NCBI GenBank assembly: GCA_001970955.1
Contig: MPUH01000114.1
Coordinates: forward strand, 1-64,000
Length of the DNA stretch: 64,000 nt
DNA from: Stentor coeruleus
Taxonomy: Eukaryota > Ciliophora > Heterotrichea > Heterotrichida > Stentoridae
Reading direction: 5' to 3'
Shown: positions 1 through 10,193 of the stretch, in pieces
Layout of the letters: each line of letters begins with the position of its first letter
Position numbering within the stretch: the first letter of the stretch is position 1
Notes under the pieces: model-generated
What the model was told of the DNA's origin: nothing
The model's input: the letters and a program-made list of their open reading frames with translations, nothing else
Database searches by the model: none
Translations under genes and position numbers: made by a program

Positions 1-416
1 GAGTATGTTGGAAATTTTAACTTAAATTTTTTTTTATCTGATAGCAAAACCCCAAAAGAAAAAATAGCACATCCTAATAAAAATCACAATCTCCTAACCT
101 TTCCATAAAAATCCTATAACTATCTAAAACCTAATAAACTTTATCTTAAAATCTCTTAAAAGCATAATTTCATATATCAATATCCCATTTTTCAAAATTT
201 TGTCATAAACCTAAAACTCATAATTTTTTTTTAAAATCAAGCCATAATCAACCTCAAACCTTCCTAATAAAACACCAAATTATTCCATTAAAAAAATCCC
301 ATAAAAAACTCTATATAAAATAACCATATTAATTCATTAAACAGGGAATATTTAAACTATGACAATACACACTCTTACCATCACAAACCTCTAAATAAAC
401 ATAAATATTATAATCA
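1..416. other. AT-rich intergenic region
   Basis: No convincing gene. The + strand is C-rich and G-poor, the pattern seen after other minus-strand genes in this window. No RNA gene or repeat is evident. Confidence 0.6.
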
Positions 417-1280
417 TTATTTTTTAACCTGTGGTACAGAATTGATCATCCTATCAACATTAGCAATAAACGACACATGGTTTAATTTCCAAATCTTTTT
501 CCCTCGCATAAGATTTTTGGCCATTTTCAAATCTAACGTCAATTGATCCTCTTTATAATTATTATTACTTGTATCTTTAACCTGAGCTTTCTTTCCTGTA
601 ATAAGTTCTTTTAACATAGCTTTTTCTTGATTGTTTCCTTTTTCTTCAGCAGTCCTAAAATATCGTATTTTTTTCATATCATCATTAAGTTTTTGACAAT
701 CATTCATAAGTTTATTAGCTTTAAGAGTTACTTGAAAAGCTTCAGGTCTAGCATTAAGTGTCATACTAAAATAGTTTGTGGCTGGTGTTGAAAGTCGTGT
801 TAAAAACTCTTGAGAAACTTTAGATCTTCTGGTAAGTATAGGGGAACAAGTTCTAACTCTTATTTTAGGAATTGTTCTAATCCTTCTTTCAGTAATTTCT
901 TCATTATTTGATTCTTTGTAGGTACTTTCAGGTATTGCAGAAAGCTCTTCATCAGGGTTTTCAGAAGACTCTGCATTTTCTTGGATAATCTGCTCGTCGT
1001 ATATTGACTTTCTTTTTTTATATGATCTAGGCTTCATACAGTTTAGTTTCTTCATTTCTCTTGAAATATACGTGTCAAAATCTTGTTCGCGGCGTTTACT
1101 TTGTTCAAGAGCAAGGTCTAAATCTTTTATATTAGCATTTAAATTGTATGAACACCCACAAGGAGAGGTCCTTTTTTGCATTGTCCTAACTCTTGAAACA
1201 ACCAATTTTATCTTATCAGGCTCAAGTCGTTTATTTTTGTTATTGCAAACTCTTGATACAATTGGAAGTAAATCATTCAT
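417..1280 (-). CDS. Coiled-coil protein of unknown function
   Basis: I do not recognise this 287-residue protein. The start is the ATG encoding MNDLLPIVSRV; an upstream in-frame extension has only a TTG. The sequence is rich in Lys, Glu, Asn and Arg, is predicted mostly helical, and has a short Cys pair (SPCGCSYN) near residue 45. A central stretch of acidic and Ser residues looks disordered, and a basic stretch (RRIRTIPKIRVRTCSP) follows. It is divergently transcribed from ATP synthase beta, with 82 bp between start codons, so the two may share a promoter region. It ends in TAA. Being a real gene is supported by codon use and an intact frame; function is unknown. Confidence 0.7.
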   Translation of the reverse strand: MNDLLPIVSRVCNNKNKRLEPDKIKLVVSRVRTMQKRTSPCGCSYNLNANIKDLDLALEQSKRREQDFDTYISREMKKLNCMKPRSYKKRKSIYDEQIIQENAESSENPDEELSAIPESTYKESNNEEITERRIRTIPKIRVRTCSPILTRRSKVSQEFLTRLSTPATNYFSMTLNARPEAFQVTLKANKLMNDCQKLNDDMKKIRYFRTAEEKGNNQEKAMLKELITGKKAQVKDTSNNNYKEDQLTLDLKMAKNLMRGKKIWKLNHVSFIANVDRMINSVPQVKK

Positions 1281-1362
1281 ATTTATAATCTTAAACCCAA
1301 AATCCAATCTTTTCCTTCATACTTCTCACAACTGTAATAAAAGCACATATTTGATAAAATAA

Positions 1363-2859
<1,497 letters not shown>

Positions 2860-2887
2860 GATAATAGGTTAGTTTGACGAATTGTAA

Positions 2888-4384
2888 ATGGAATCTGAAA
2901 GCAAGCCGACAATTTGGAATGTTGATGCGGTTGACTTTATCCCTTCAGGTGCCATAGATTTCTCAGCAAAAGCTTCAGAAAAACCTGAGGAAAAAAAGAA
3001 ACCTTTTAACAAAAACNGCGGTTGACTTTATCCCTTCAGGCGCCATAGATTTCTCAACAAAAGCTTCAGAAAAACCTGAGGAGAAAAAGAAACCTTTTAA
3101 CAAAAATCAAAAGTATAAGAAAAAGAACTTTAAAAAGGAAGAGAAAANAAAAAGAAACCTTTTAACAAAAACCAAAAGTATAAGAAAAAGAACTTTAAAA
3201 AGGAAGAGAAAAAAATCCAAAATGCCAAAGATTGTGTGTCGATATCAATTGTCGGAGCTGATGGTTCGGGGAAAAGTACAATAGTTAATATTTTGTCTGG
3301 GAATTCTCCTTGTGTACAGTTGACTAATTGTCGTATTCTGTGTAAAGATAGTAAATTTAGAAGGTATGTGTTCTTTGACACAGCAGGAAGTTTATATGAG
3401 CAAATCCTTCCTATTTCAATAACAGATTATAGTATTTTATCTGTAAGTGTTATAGGGATAAGAGAGGATTATTTAAAAGAAGTCGCTGTTTTACTTAAAA
3501 ACTATGTACTTGGAAGGCTGATAATAGCTATAACTCATGTTGAACAGATAAACTGGGATCATGATGCATATAATGCTGCGGTTATTGAGATTCGTAAGGT
3601 ATTGGACAAATATGGGGTAATTGATACTCTTTGTGTCCCTGTTGGTGCTAGTGTTAATATTTCGCAAAGGGTTACAAAAGATGTTGCACCTTGGTATAAT
3701 GGAAAAACTCTTTTACAGGTACTTGACACTTTGGAAACTCCACATAAAAAGGTAGAGAAAGGGGTCAAAATGCCGATTTTAACATTGTCTGCGGATCAGA
3801 AACAAGGATATTTAGGTAAAGTCTTATCAGGAACTTTGACTATTAATACTAAAATTTCCCTTTTGCCATCAAAAGAAAGAGTAGAAATCCTTAAGCTTAC
3901 TGATATCAATGGTGGGGATATAGAAAAAGCTACAACTAGTGATATAATCAAATTGATATTTAAAAACCCTATAAATGGGCCTAATTCAGGGTTATTGGTC
4001 TGCGAAATGCAAGAATTAAGTGTTATCAGCAGAGAATTTAGAGCTGAAGTGAATGTTTTTAACTTGGATCAAAATATTGTAAATCCAGGCTTTTCATGTA
4101 AAATTTACTTTCACAGTGCTATTGAAGATTGTATTATTACTGATATTATATCAGTAACAGACTGGGAAACTAAAGCTAAGATTAAAACTGAAACCATTAG
4201 ATCAAATCAGAGAGCTATGGTTGTTATTCATATAAACAATTCGGTTTGTGCTGAAAACGCAAGTAAAGGATGGGATATTCTTAGTAAATTCTCTCTGGTG
4301 CTTAATAACAAAGTTGTAGGGGTTGGGAAAGTTGTGGAATTACATAATCGGGTTGAAGAGGTCGCTTCAGAAATGGGATTTTAG
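2888..4384 (+). CDS. Divergent eRF3-like translation GTPase with PAM2-like motif
   Basis: This is a relative of eukaryotic release factor 3 (eRF3/HBS1/eEF1A group). The start is the ATG at 2888. The N-terminal WNVDAVDFIP fits the PAM2 pattern (N-x2-A-x2-F-x-P), which in eRF3 binds poly(A)-binding protein. A Lys-rich linker, a G domain and two beta-barrel domains follow; the last shows FSLVLNNKVVGVGKVVEL, matching the eRF3 C-terminus. The G domain is abnormal: G1 is GADGSGKST instead of GHVDxGKST, the switch I segment between G1 and G3 is about half the usual length, G3 is DTAG, and the NKxD motif reads THVE. GTP binding or hydrolysis may be lost. Two single-N assembly joins (3017 and 3148) with duplicated flanks disturb the 5' part; collapsing the duplicates gives one continuous frame of about 446 residues. 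It ends in TAG. Confidence 0.75.
2927..3107. repeat. Assembly join: 90-bp near-duplicate around N at 3017
   Basis: Bases 2927-3016 and 3018-3107 are nearly identical, with about four substitutions, and are separated by one N. The second copy lies in another reading frame. Collapsing this and the neighbouring duplicate restores the eRF3-like frame, so this looks like two overlapping contig ends, possibly from different haplotypes, rather than a biological repeat. Confidence 0.85.
3084..3213. repeat. Assembly join: ~64-bp near-duplicate around N at 3148
   Basis: A Lys-codon-rich stretch of about 64 bases occurs on each side of a single N with one substitution between the copies. It is a second unresolved join in the same gene. 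The third copy of the sequence leads directly into the GTPase-like domain in frame. Confidence 0.85.
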
Positions 4385-4432
4385 TTAGGATATTAGATAA
4401 TAGACTCAATTATAGGATCTAGAAATATATCT

Positions 4433-5557
4433 ATGGCATTGCAAAAACAAAGAAAAAATGTGAAAAGCTTCGACAAAAAGGTAGGACTATATCCTGATAA
4501 TATCCTGCAGTATAGGTCTTCAAGTTTAATCAGAGCTTCGAATTTGATATATATTAGGAAAAGTTATGATTTACAATCGCGACAAACTCCAATGCTCCCC
4601 CCTATAAATAATGCAAACTCATTTCTTGGACCTAAAGTTCTATCAACAACCTGTGCGCAAGCATCAATAATCTTTGACAAATCACAAAATCCTCTTTATA
4701 AGTCCATGATAAAACTACCAAAATTTTTAAGAAGAAACGCTTTCATAGAAGACTCTTCAGGATCATCAAGTTCTGATATTGATGAAGTTAATTTTAACAA
4801 AGAAATATGTGAATACATTTTCAAAAACCTTATGGATATGTTTATTTCTATTTCATGTAGACAAATAATCATTGAAAGTAAAAATGAAATGATCTCAGCT
4901 TCCTTAAGATTATTTTCAAGTGCTATACTTGATAGTTATATAAAAGAATTATTAACATATTTAATACCAGAACTTGTTGATAAAGCATATAATGAAGTTT
5001 TAGACCATTCCTATATAACTTATTCTAATGAACTTATTGATATTGTTATAGATACAAAAATATTAGAAGTTGCTGAAGATGCCGGGATAGAAACAATAGT
5101 TGATATGATATGTAGAGAAATGGTTGATAATTGTCCTGTTGAAGAAATTGTTATAGAAGTTATTAAAGATGAGAAAAGATCGATGTATAAATTAGCTAAA
5201 AACATACTTGATGGATTGATGGATTGTATATTATCAGAAGAATGGATAGAAGTTATAGCTGAAGATGAGATTGGATTTGCTAAGTTGACTAAAAATATTA
5301 GAGGTTTCCCTGCTAAATTACAAAAAGAAATTTATTTTATGGGGAAAAAAGAATTTAATGGAAGACTTGCTGAGAGTGTTTATTATGATTTAATAAATGT
5401 TTATGTTGCAGAAAAATGGCTGGCTAATGTAGTTAAGTATTGCATTGTTGGTGAAGGAAGATTTGATTATTCTGCTATTATGCCTTTATATGATAAGCAT
5501 GTTTCAAGAAAACGTCTTACTGCATTTATTGATCATAATTTGATATGGGAAATATAA
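4433..5557 (+). CDS. Helical protein of unknown function
   Basis: I do not recognise this 374-residue protein. Residues 1-100 are basic and Asn/Ser-rich and look disordered. A Ser/Asp-rich stretch (DSSGSSSSDIDE) follows. From about residue 120 to the end it is a run of amphipathic helices rich in Ile, Glu and Asp, for example IDIVIDTKILEVAEDAGIETI. No membrane segment or signal peptide is seen. It starts 48 bp after the eRF3-like gene on the same strand and ends in TAA. The coding frame is intact and intron-free. It may be a ciliate-specific scaffold protein, but that is only a guess. Confidence 0.7.
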   Translation: MALQKQRKNVKSFDKKVGLYPDNILQYRSSSLIRASNLIYIRKSYDLQSRQTPMLPPINNANSFLGPKVLSTTCAQASIIFDKSQNPLYKSMIKLPKFLRRNAFIEDSSGSSSSDIDEVNFNKEICEYIFKNLMDMFISISCRQIIIESKNEMISASLRLFSSAILDSYIKELLTYLIPELVDKAYNEVLDHSYITYSNELIDIVIDTKILEVAEDAGIETIVDMICREMVDNCPVEEIVIEVIKDEKRSMYKLAKNILDGLMDCILSEEWIEVIAEDEIGFAKLTKNIRGFPAKLQKEIYFMGKKEFNGRLAESVYYDLINVYVAEKWLANVVKYCIVGEGRFDYSAIMPLYDKHVSRKRLTAFIDHNLIWEI

Positions 5558-6022
5558 ACTATAAATAAATATATTGATAAAAGTAGTAATCAAAATGAGA
5601 GGGAAATGGATAATTTTTATGATAAAATGTGAATAGTAAATAAAAAAATTTAAGTTTTTAATAAGGATAATCAGTTTTTGTAAATGGAAATATTTTTATG
5701 TTTTATATAAGAATATGAATAAGGAATGTTTTTGGATTTTCAGATTAATGAAGGTTTGTTTTATTATGTAATTTTATGCATGGCTTTGCTAATGAGATAT
5801 GCAGGTGGAAGAAAATTATCAGCTTGGCTTCTGTATAAATTCAATTATTTATGAATATAAAATTATAATTATATATACAAAACTGATATTTTAATTGTTT
5901 TATAAAACTTAAGTGCATATAAATAAAGATAATAAATAGATGCTTAAAAGTCTAAAACTTTTATTTCTGCAAGTTTATTACTTATAACTAGTAATAAAAA
6001 CTTTAAATCTAATCTTAAAATT
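5558..6022. other. Convergent intergenic region with one small ORF
   Basis: This lies between two convergent genes. It is mostly AT-rich with G above C on the + strand. An island of higher complexity around 5726-5854 encodes a 42-residue hydrophobic peptide (MFLDFQINEG...) ending in TGA. As no other gene here uses TGA and no relative is recognised, I do not call it a gene; it could be a small membrane peptide or part of a non-coding RNA. Confidence 0.35.
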
Positions 6023-6658
6023 CTATATAAGATTATCTCTATTAATTTTTCTCTCTGGAATCTCCATATCAGTACTAACTTTATTCGAATTCTTCCTAAT
6101 AATCCTATTTTTAATCCTTCTTCCAATCTCCATAGCTCCTAATGAAACTAAAAAATTCAATAATGTCATAAATACTATAAGGAAATTAGTAAAATCAATC
6201 CCAGTATAAACTCCTTCTCCATTCATCCAAGTCGTCACACTATAAAATCCAAAATAACAAACATGTAAAACTATCATAAATCTATAATGTTTTCTTTTCA
6301 ATCTAGCTTGGTTAAAAGGAAATTCAATCATAGTAAAAAATATCGGTATTGTATGAAAGATAATTCTTTTATATAATGGATTTGGATCATAACTAAAAAT
6401 AAGAATCCAATAAACAAGAGTAATATTCCAATTAAGTCCCCAAAGTACAGCATAAGATTTTGTAAGAATTTTTTTGAGTCTCCCATCAGATCCCCAAAAA
6501 AAAGATATAAAAAAGTAGCAATTTGTCAAAAGAAAACCCCATGTGGTTAAATATAACAATGATTTCGGAGCATTTGGGATAACTATAAAAAGTGTTATAA
6601 AAGTCATTGATAAAACCCCTAGAGCTCTGATATACTGCATAAAGTAATCAATCGACAT
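6023..6658 (-). CDS. Small multi-pass membrane protein, possibly FAR-17a/AIG1-like
   Basis: This 211-residue protein has about six hydrophobic segments, with loops containing charged residues and a basic C-terminal tail (RRIKNRIIRKN...). The order of segments and the FHTIPIFFTMIEF and TTWMNGEGVYTGIDF stretches are weakly reminiscent of the FAR-17a/AIG1 family, six-TM proteins whose human members AIG1 and ADTRP hydrolyse fatty-acid esters of hydroxy fatty acids. The family uses a conserved Thr and His; I cannot confirm them without alignment. The start ATG is well placed. The stop is TAG. A member of another six-TM family is equally possible. Confidence 0.4.
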   Translation of the reverse strand: MSIDYFMQYIRALGVLSMTFITLFIVIPNAPKSLLYLTTWGFLLTNCYFFISFFWGSDGRLKKILTKSYAVLWGLNWNITLVYWILIFSYDPNPLYKRIIFHTIPIFFTMIEFPFNQARLKRKHYRFMIVLHVCYFGFYSVTTWMNGEGVYTGIDFTNFLIVFMTLLNFLVSLGAMEIGRRIKNRIIRKNSNKVSTDMEIPERKINRDNLI

Positions 6659-6840
6659 ATTATTATTAAATTATTAGATTTATAAGAAATATAAAGAAAG
6701 ATTTATATTAATCTAAATATACAACAATTTTATATACTCAACAAACATAATCATCTATCATAAAAACATAATTTTCTTTATTCATCAATATAAACTTTTT
6801 CTCATTTCATATAACCAAATTTATTCTAAAATACTCTAAA

Positions 6841-9033
6841 TTAAGGTAAATAATTATCTTGTAAATTCCAATCTTCATCAGCTTTAGTAGCAAGAGTCTT
6901 ACCACCTTTTCTACTTGTACCAGGCCGCTGATTAACTTCCTTTGGTGCACTTTCCACAACAGCTGGCATAGGCATTTGTTGCATAACAGGAGGTGGAGGA
7001 TTTTGATTAGCATCATTTAAAGGTTCATTCATTTCTTTTTCCCTAAGTAATTTTTTAAGCAAAGTACTATAATTCTCATAATCCTGCCCAGTACCTTTTA
7101 AATGAGATACAAGATATTGAAGGCAATCAATATTATCAGGGAAATCTTCATGGATTTTCTTATATAAATCAATAGCTTTATTATCATTTCCCATTCTTCT
7201 ATAACAACTAGCGACCATGATTTTCCATTTAGGCTCACTATATTGGATTTGTGAAGCTCTTTCAAAGAAGGAACAAGCTTTTTCATAGAGTTCAGATTTT
7301 ACATAGAAAACTCCAAGCCAAGATATAGCTTCTATATTGATAGGAAGATGTCTATAGCTTTCCATATAATAATGAAAAGCTTGATTTTCATCATTAAGTT
7401 GAGAATAAAGGAAGCCTATTTTTTGAAGAACTCCTGGATCTGTTGGGAGGGCAGTTAGTAGGAGGTTATACCATTTAATAGCTTGTTTGAAATTTCTTGC
7501 GTTTTCATAAATTGATGCGATTTGGAACATAACCTCTGGGGCATTTGCCATTATAGTTTGAAGTTTTTCAAATGCTTGCAAGGCTTCAAGGTCAACTTCC
7601 ATCTTTCTATTAACAAGTCCTAAGTTATAAATAGCTTCTACACAATCAGCTTCTACACCAATAGCTTCAAGAAAAAACTCTTTCGAAGTTTCATATTCCC
7701 CTCTTATATACAAACAATTTCCTTTATTTACTAGCGCTTTAGCATTATACCTATCAGTTTTTATAGCAATATCCGAATATTTTTCAGCATTCTTATAATC
7801 CTTTTCAATAAAATACAAAAAACTAATATTCGTAGCAGCTCTCGCCATTAAACTCTGATCTTTTTTCTCAAAACTTTTAAAAACCTCAATTGCCTTATCA
7901 TAATCCTTAATCTTAATATACTGTTCAGCTTTTAAAATCCCAATCTCACTTTCTAACACACTATATTCAGAATTTCTTAATGCTTCAGCTATAGCTTCAT
8001 ATCCTATAATCCAATCTTTTTCAATAATCGGGGCAATAAGTTTAGCTGCATCAATAATATATTTAAAAGCTTCTCGACGTTTTTCTTTTATATATTCACT
8101 CAATGGATCATTTGGTCCTTTATTATCCCCATCTTCTTCATCATCATCTTGTGTGCCAATAATCTCAATACTTAAAAGCATAATAAAAGTCTTCTTCATT
8201 TTTTCAGTATCCCCTAAAGCATAATAGCATATAATCAAATTATAAGCTGCTCTATGATCAGGTTCACCTTGCATTATATTTTCATAATTTTCTATAGCTT
8301 CATGGAATTGGCCCATTTTGACAAAACCATTAGCAATGTTTCTCATGATTTGAAATTTCATATGTTTACCAATATTTTGCATTTGATCAAGAGCCATTCT
8401 ATACATTTTTATAGCTGATGAATACTTTTCTTGAGTATGATAAATATTCCCCATATTAACTCGAAGTCTACCTGATAATGGATAATCTTTATTTCTGACC
8501 ACTAGTGAATAAGTATTTAATGCTTCTTCAAACATCCCATTTGCTTGATATTGGATACCAAGATTTACACAAGCTGCATAAGTTAAGTCGATATTGATTT
8601 GATCTGCTGCTCCAGCATCTTCTTTTAGATTTCGTAATTTTTTTTCTTTACTTACAGCTTCTTTAGCTAAAGATAATGACCCTGAAAAATTTCCTTCTAG
8701 TTTAGTTTCAGCGCTTTTATTAAGAAGGAGACTGATTTCTTTTTCGAGTTTTTTAAATTGGATTTCTGGAGGCTCTTCTGAGGGTTTTTGAGTATTTGTA
8801 TTGATTGAGGAACCTGGTTTGGATTCAAAACCTTTTTTACCACTTGAAGATGATGGAAAACCCGCTCCACGATTTGAAGTTACTGGCCTTTCTTGAGGAG
8901 CTCCTCCTGCACGGCTACCTGTTGGAATTCCACCTTTTGATGATGGCTGTTGTCTCATGTAGCTTGATGGTGGAGGCCTTTGAACAACATTTTCAAAGTT
9001 GTATTGAGCATTTGGCACTCCGGGGTTGTACAT
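6841..9033 (-). CDS. IFT88: Intraflagellar transport protein IFT88 (TPR protein)
   Basis: This is the IFT-B core subunit IFT88/Polaris, needed for anterograde transport and assembly of cilia. It has 730 residues, close to the family length. A disordered N-terminal region rich in Gly, Ser and Pro (about residues 1-85) precedes tandem tetratricopeptide repeats that fill most of the rest. Stretches match animal IFT88 closely in order: NIDLTYAACVNLGIQY, LRVNMGNIYHTQEKYSSAIK, YRMALDQM, AYNLIICYYALGD, AKLIAPIIEKDW, KALVNKGNCLYIRGEYE and PKWKIMVASCYRRMGN. The C-terminus is a Gln/Pro-rich tail. It is intron-free and ends in TAA. It has a macro-domain gene as divergent neighbour, 226 bp away. Confidence 0.93.
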   Translation of the reverse strand: MYNPGVPNAQYNFENVVQRPPPSSYMRQQPSSKGGIPTGSRAGGAPQERPVTSNRGAGFPSSSSGKKGFESKPGSSINTNTQKPSEEPPEIQFKKLEKEISLLLNKSAETKLEGNFSGSLSLAKEAVSKEKKLRNLKEDAGAADQINIDLTYAACVNLGIQYQANGMFEEALNTYSLVVRNKDYPLSGRLRVNMGNIYHTQEKYSSAIKMYRMALDQMQNIGKHMKFQIMRNIANGFVKMGQFHEAIENYENIMQGEPDHRAAYNLIICYYALGDTEKMKKTFIMLLSIEIIGTQDDDEEDGDNKGPNDPLSEYIKEKRREAFKYIIDAAKLIAPIIEKDWIIGYEAIAEALRNSEYSVLESEIGILKAEQYIKIKDYDKAIEVFKSFEKKDQSLMARAATNISFLYFIEKDYKNAEKYSDIAIKTDRYNAKALVNKGNCLYIRGEYETSKEFFLEAIGVEADCVEAIYNLGLVNRKMEVDLEALQAFEKLQTIMANAPEVMFQIASIYENARNFKQAIKWYNLLLTALPTDPGVLQKIGFLYSQLNDENQAFHYYMESYRHLPINIEAISWLGVFYVKSELYEKACSFFERASQIQYSEPKWKIMVASCYRRMGNDNKAIDLYKKIHEDFPDNIDCLQYLVSHLKGTGQDYENYSTLLKKLLREKEMNEPLNDANQNPPPPVMQQMPMPAVVESAPKEVNQRPGTSRKGGKTLATKADEDWNLQDNYLP

Positions 9034-9259
9034 TTTTATATGAGTTTGGATAGTATTTTGATAATGTTGGGAATTTTAGTTTTGACTGTGGGGATGATAG
9101 GATTATGATTTTTAAGAGAAGAGGTTTTGGGTAAGGTGATTGTGAGTTTTGATGATGATGTTAAAAAAGTTTAAATTATGATATTTGAATGAGTGAAGTA
9201 GGATTTTCAATATTATATAGACAGGCTACAACTTATAAATAGCCAATCATAAAAAATAA

Positions 9260-10060
9260 ATGGCATCTTCAAATAGAAACTCTGGGATTCAGTCAGAATT
9301 CACCTACAACCATGTGTCTATTTCAGTGTTACAAATCGATATAACTACTGTAAACACAGACGCTATAGTAAATGCAGCTAATGACCGCTTAGAGCATGGG
9401 GGTGGAGTAGCTGCAGCAATAAGCACCAAAGGAGGTTATACAATCCAAAGTGAAAGCTCTAAATATATAAAAGAGCATGGAAGATTAAAAACAGGAGATG
9501 CTGCAGTAACAAGTGCTGGTAATCTTCCTTGCAAATATGTTATTCATGCTGTTGGACCAATATGGCGTAATGGGCATCATCAAGAAGATGAACTTTTAGA
9601 AAGTGCTATTTATAAATCTTTAATCAAAGCTGATGAGATTAAAGCAAAATCAATTGCAATACCTGCGATATCTAGTGGGATTTTTGGATATCCAAAACCA
9701 CGTTGCGCTGTTGTTATGATAAGGACTGTGAAAAAGTATATTGATGAAAGAAATAGTGAAGAATGCTCATTGAGGGATATTAGATTGACTAATTTTGATT
9801 ATGAAACTACGAATTTGATGGAAAAACAATTGGAGAAATTCTCTGCTAACCCAAATGAAGAGATAATATTAGAGTCTTTGCCTCAGGTTAATAATGAAAT
9901 ACGTGCTAGAAAACATAATGAGGAAGAATCGAAAAGTGAAATTAGAACTAATGCTGTTTTTCCTAAAGGGAAAAAAAATGTAGGCGATAAAAAAGTAGAT
10001 TCGAAAACTGATGAGAAAAATAGTAATGATTCTAGAAATTGTAAATGCAATTTATTATAG
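9260..10060 (+). CDS. Macro-domain protein with C-terminal CaaX-like box
   Basis: This 266-residue protein carries an ADP-ribose-binding macro domain at about residues 15-175. Diagnostic elements are VNTDAIVNAANDRL, HGGGVAAAI, GDAAVTSAGNLPCKYVIHAVGP and AIPAISSGIFGYP, the loops that hold the distal ribose and phosphates. Proteins of this class bind or hydrolyse ADP-ribose on proteins, or act on O-acetyl-ADP-ribose. A charged, probably disordered tail of about 80 residues follows. The last four residues are CNLL, which fit a CaaX box with Leu at the final position, normally a geranylgeranylation signal; a second Cys and Lys precede it. Membrane anchoring is therefore possible (inference). It ends in TAG. 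Confidence 0.85.
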   Translation: MASSNRNSGIQSEFTYNHVSISVLQIDITTVNTDAIVNAANDRLEHGGGVAAAISTKGGYTIQSESSKYIKEHGRLKTGDAAVTSAGNLPCKYVIHAVGPIWRNGHHQEDELLESAIYKSLIKADEIKAKSIAIPAISSGIFGYPKPRCAVVMIRTVKKYIDERNSEECSLRDIRLTNFDYETTNLMEKQLEKFSANPNEEIILESLPQVNNEIRARKHNEEESKSEIRTNAVFPKGKKNVGDKKVDSKTDEKNSNDSRNCKCNLL

Positions 10061-10193
10061 TTTTCTTACTTTAAAATGATCGCAATTAAATAATGGTTGT
10101 ATTATTATATCATCAATAAAAAATAATCCAAAAACCTAAATAAATTTTAAAACTTCAAATTACATACCTCCATTATCAATAGGATTACAAAAC

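Noticed and set aside
1281-1307. TTG start extending the first coiled-coil gene
   Set aside because: Nuclear eukaryotic genes rarely start at TTG and an ATG follows after nine codons.
2927-3213. Genuine tandem repeat in the eRF3-like N-terminus
   Set aside because: The copies are separated by single Ns and one lies out of frame; collapse restores the frame.
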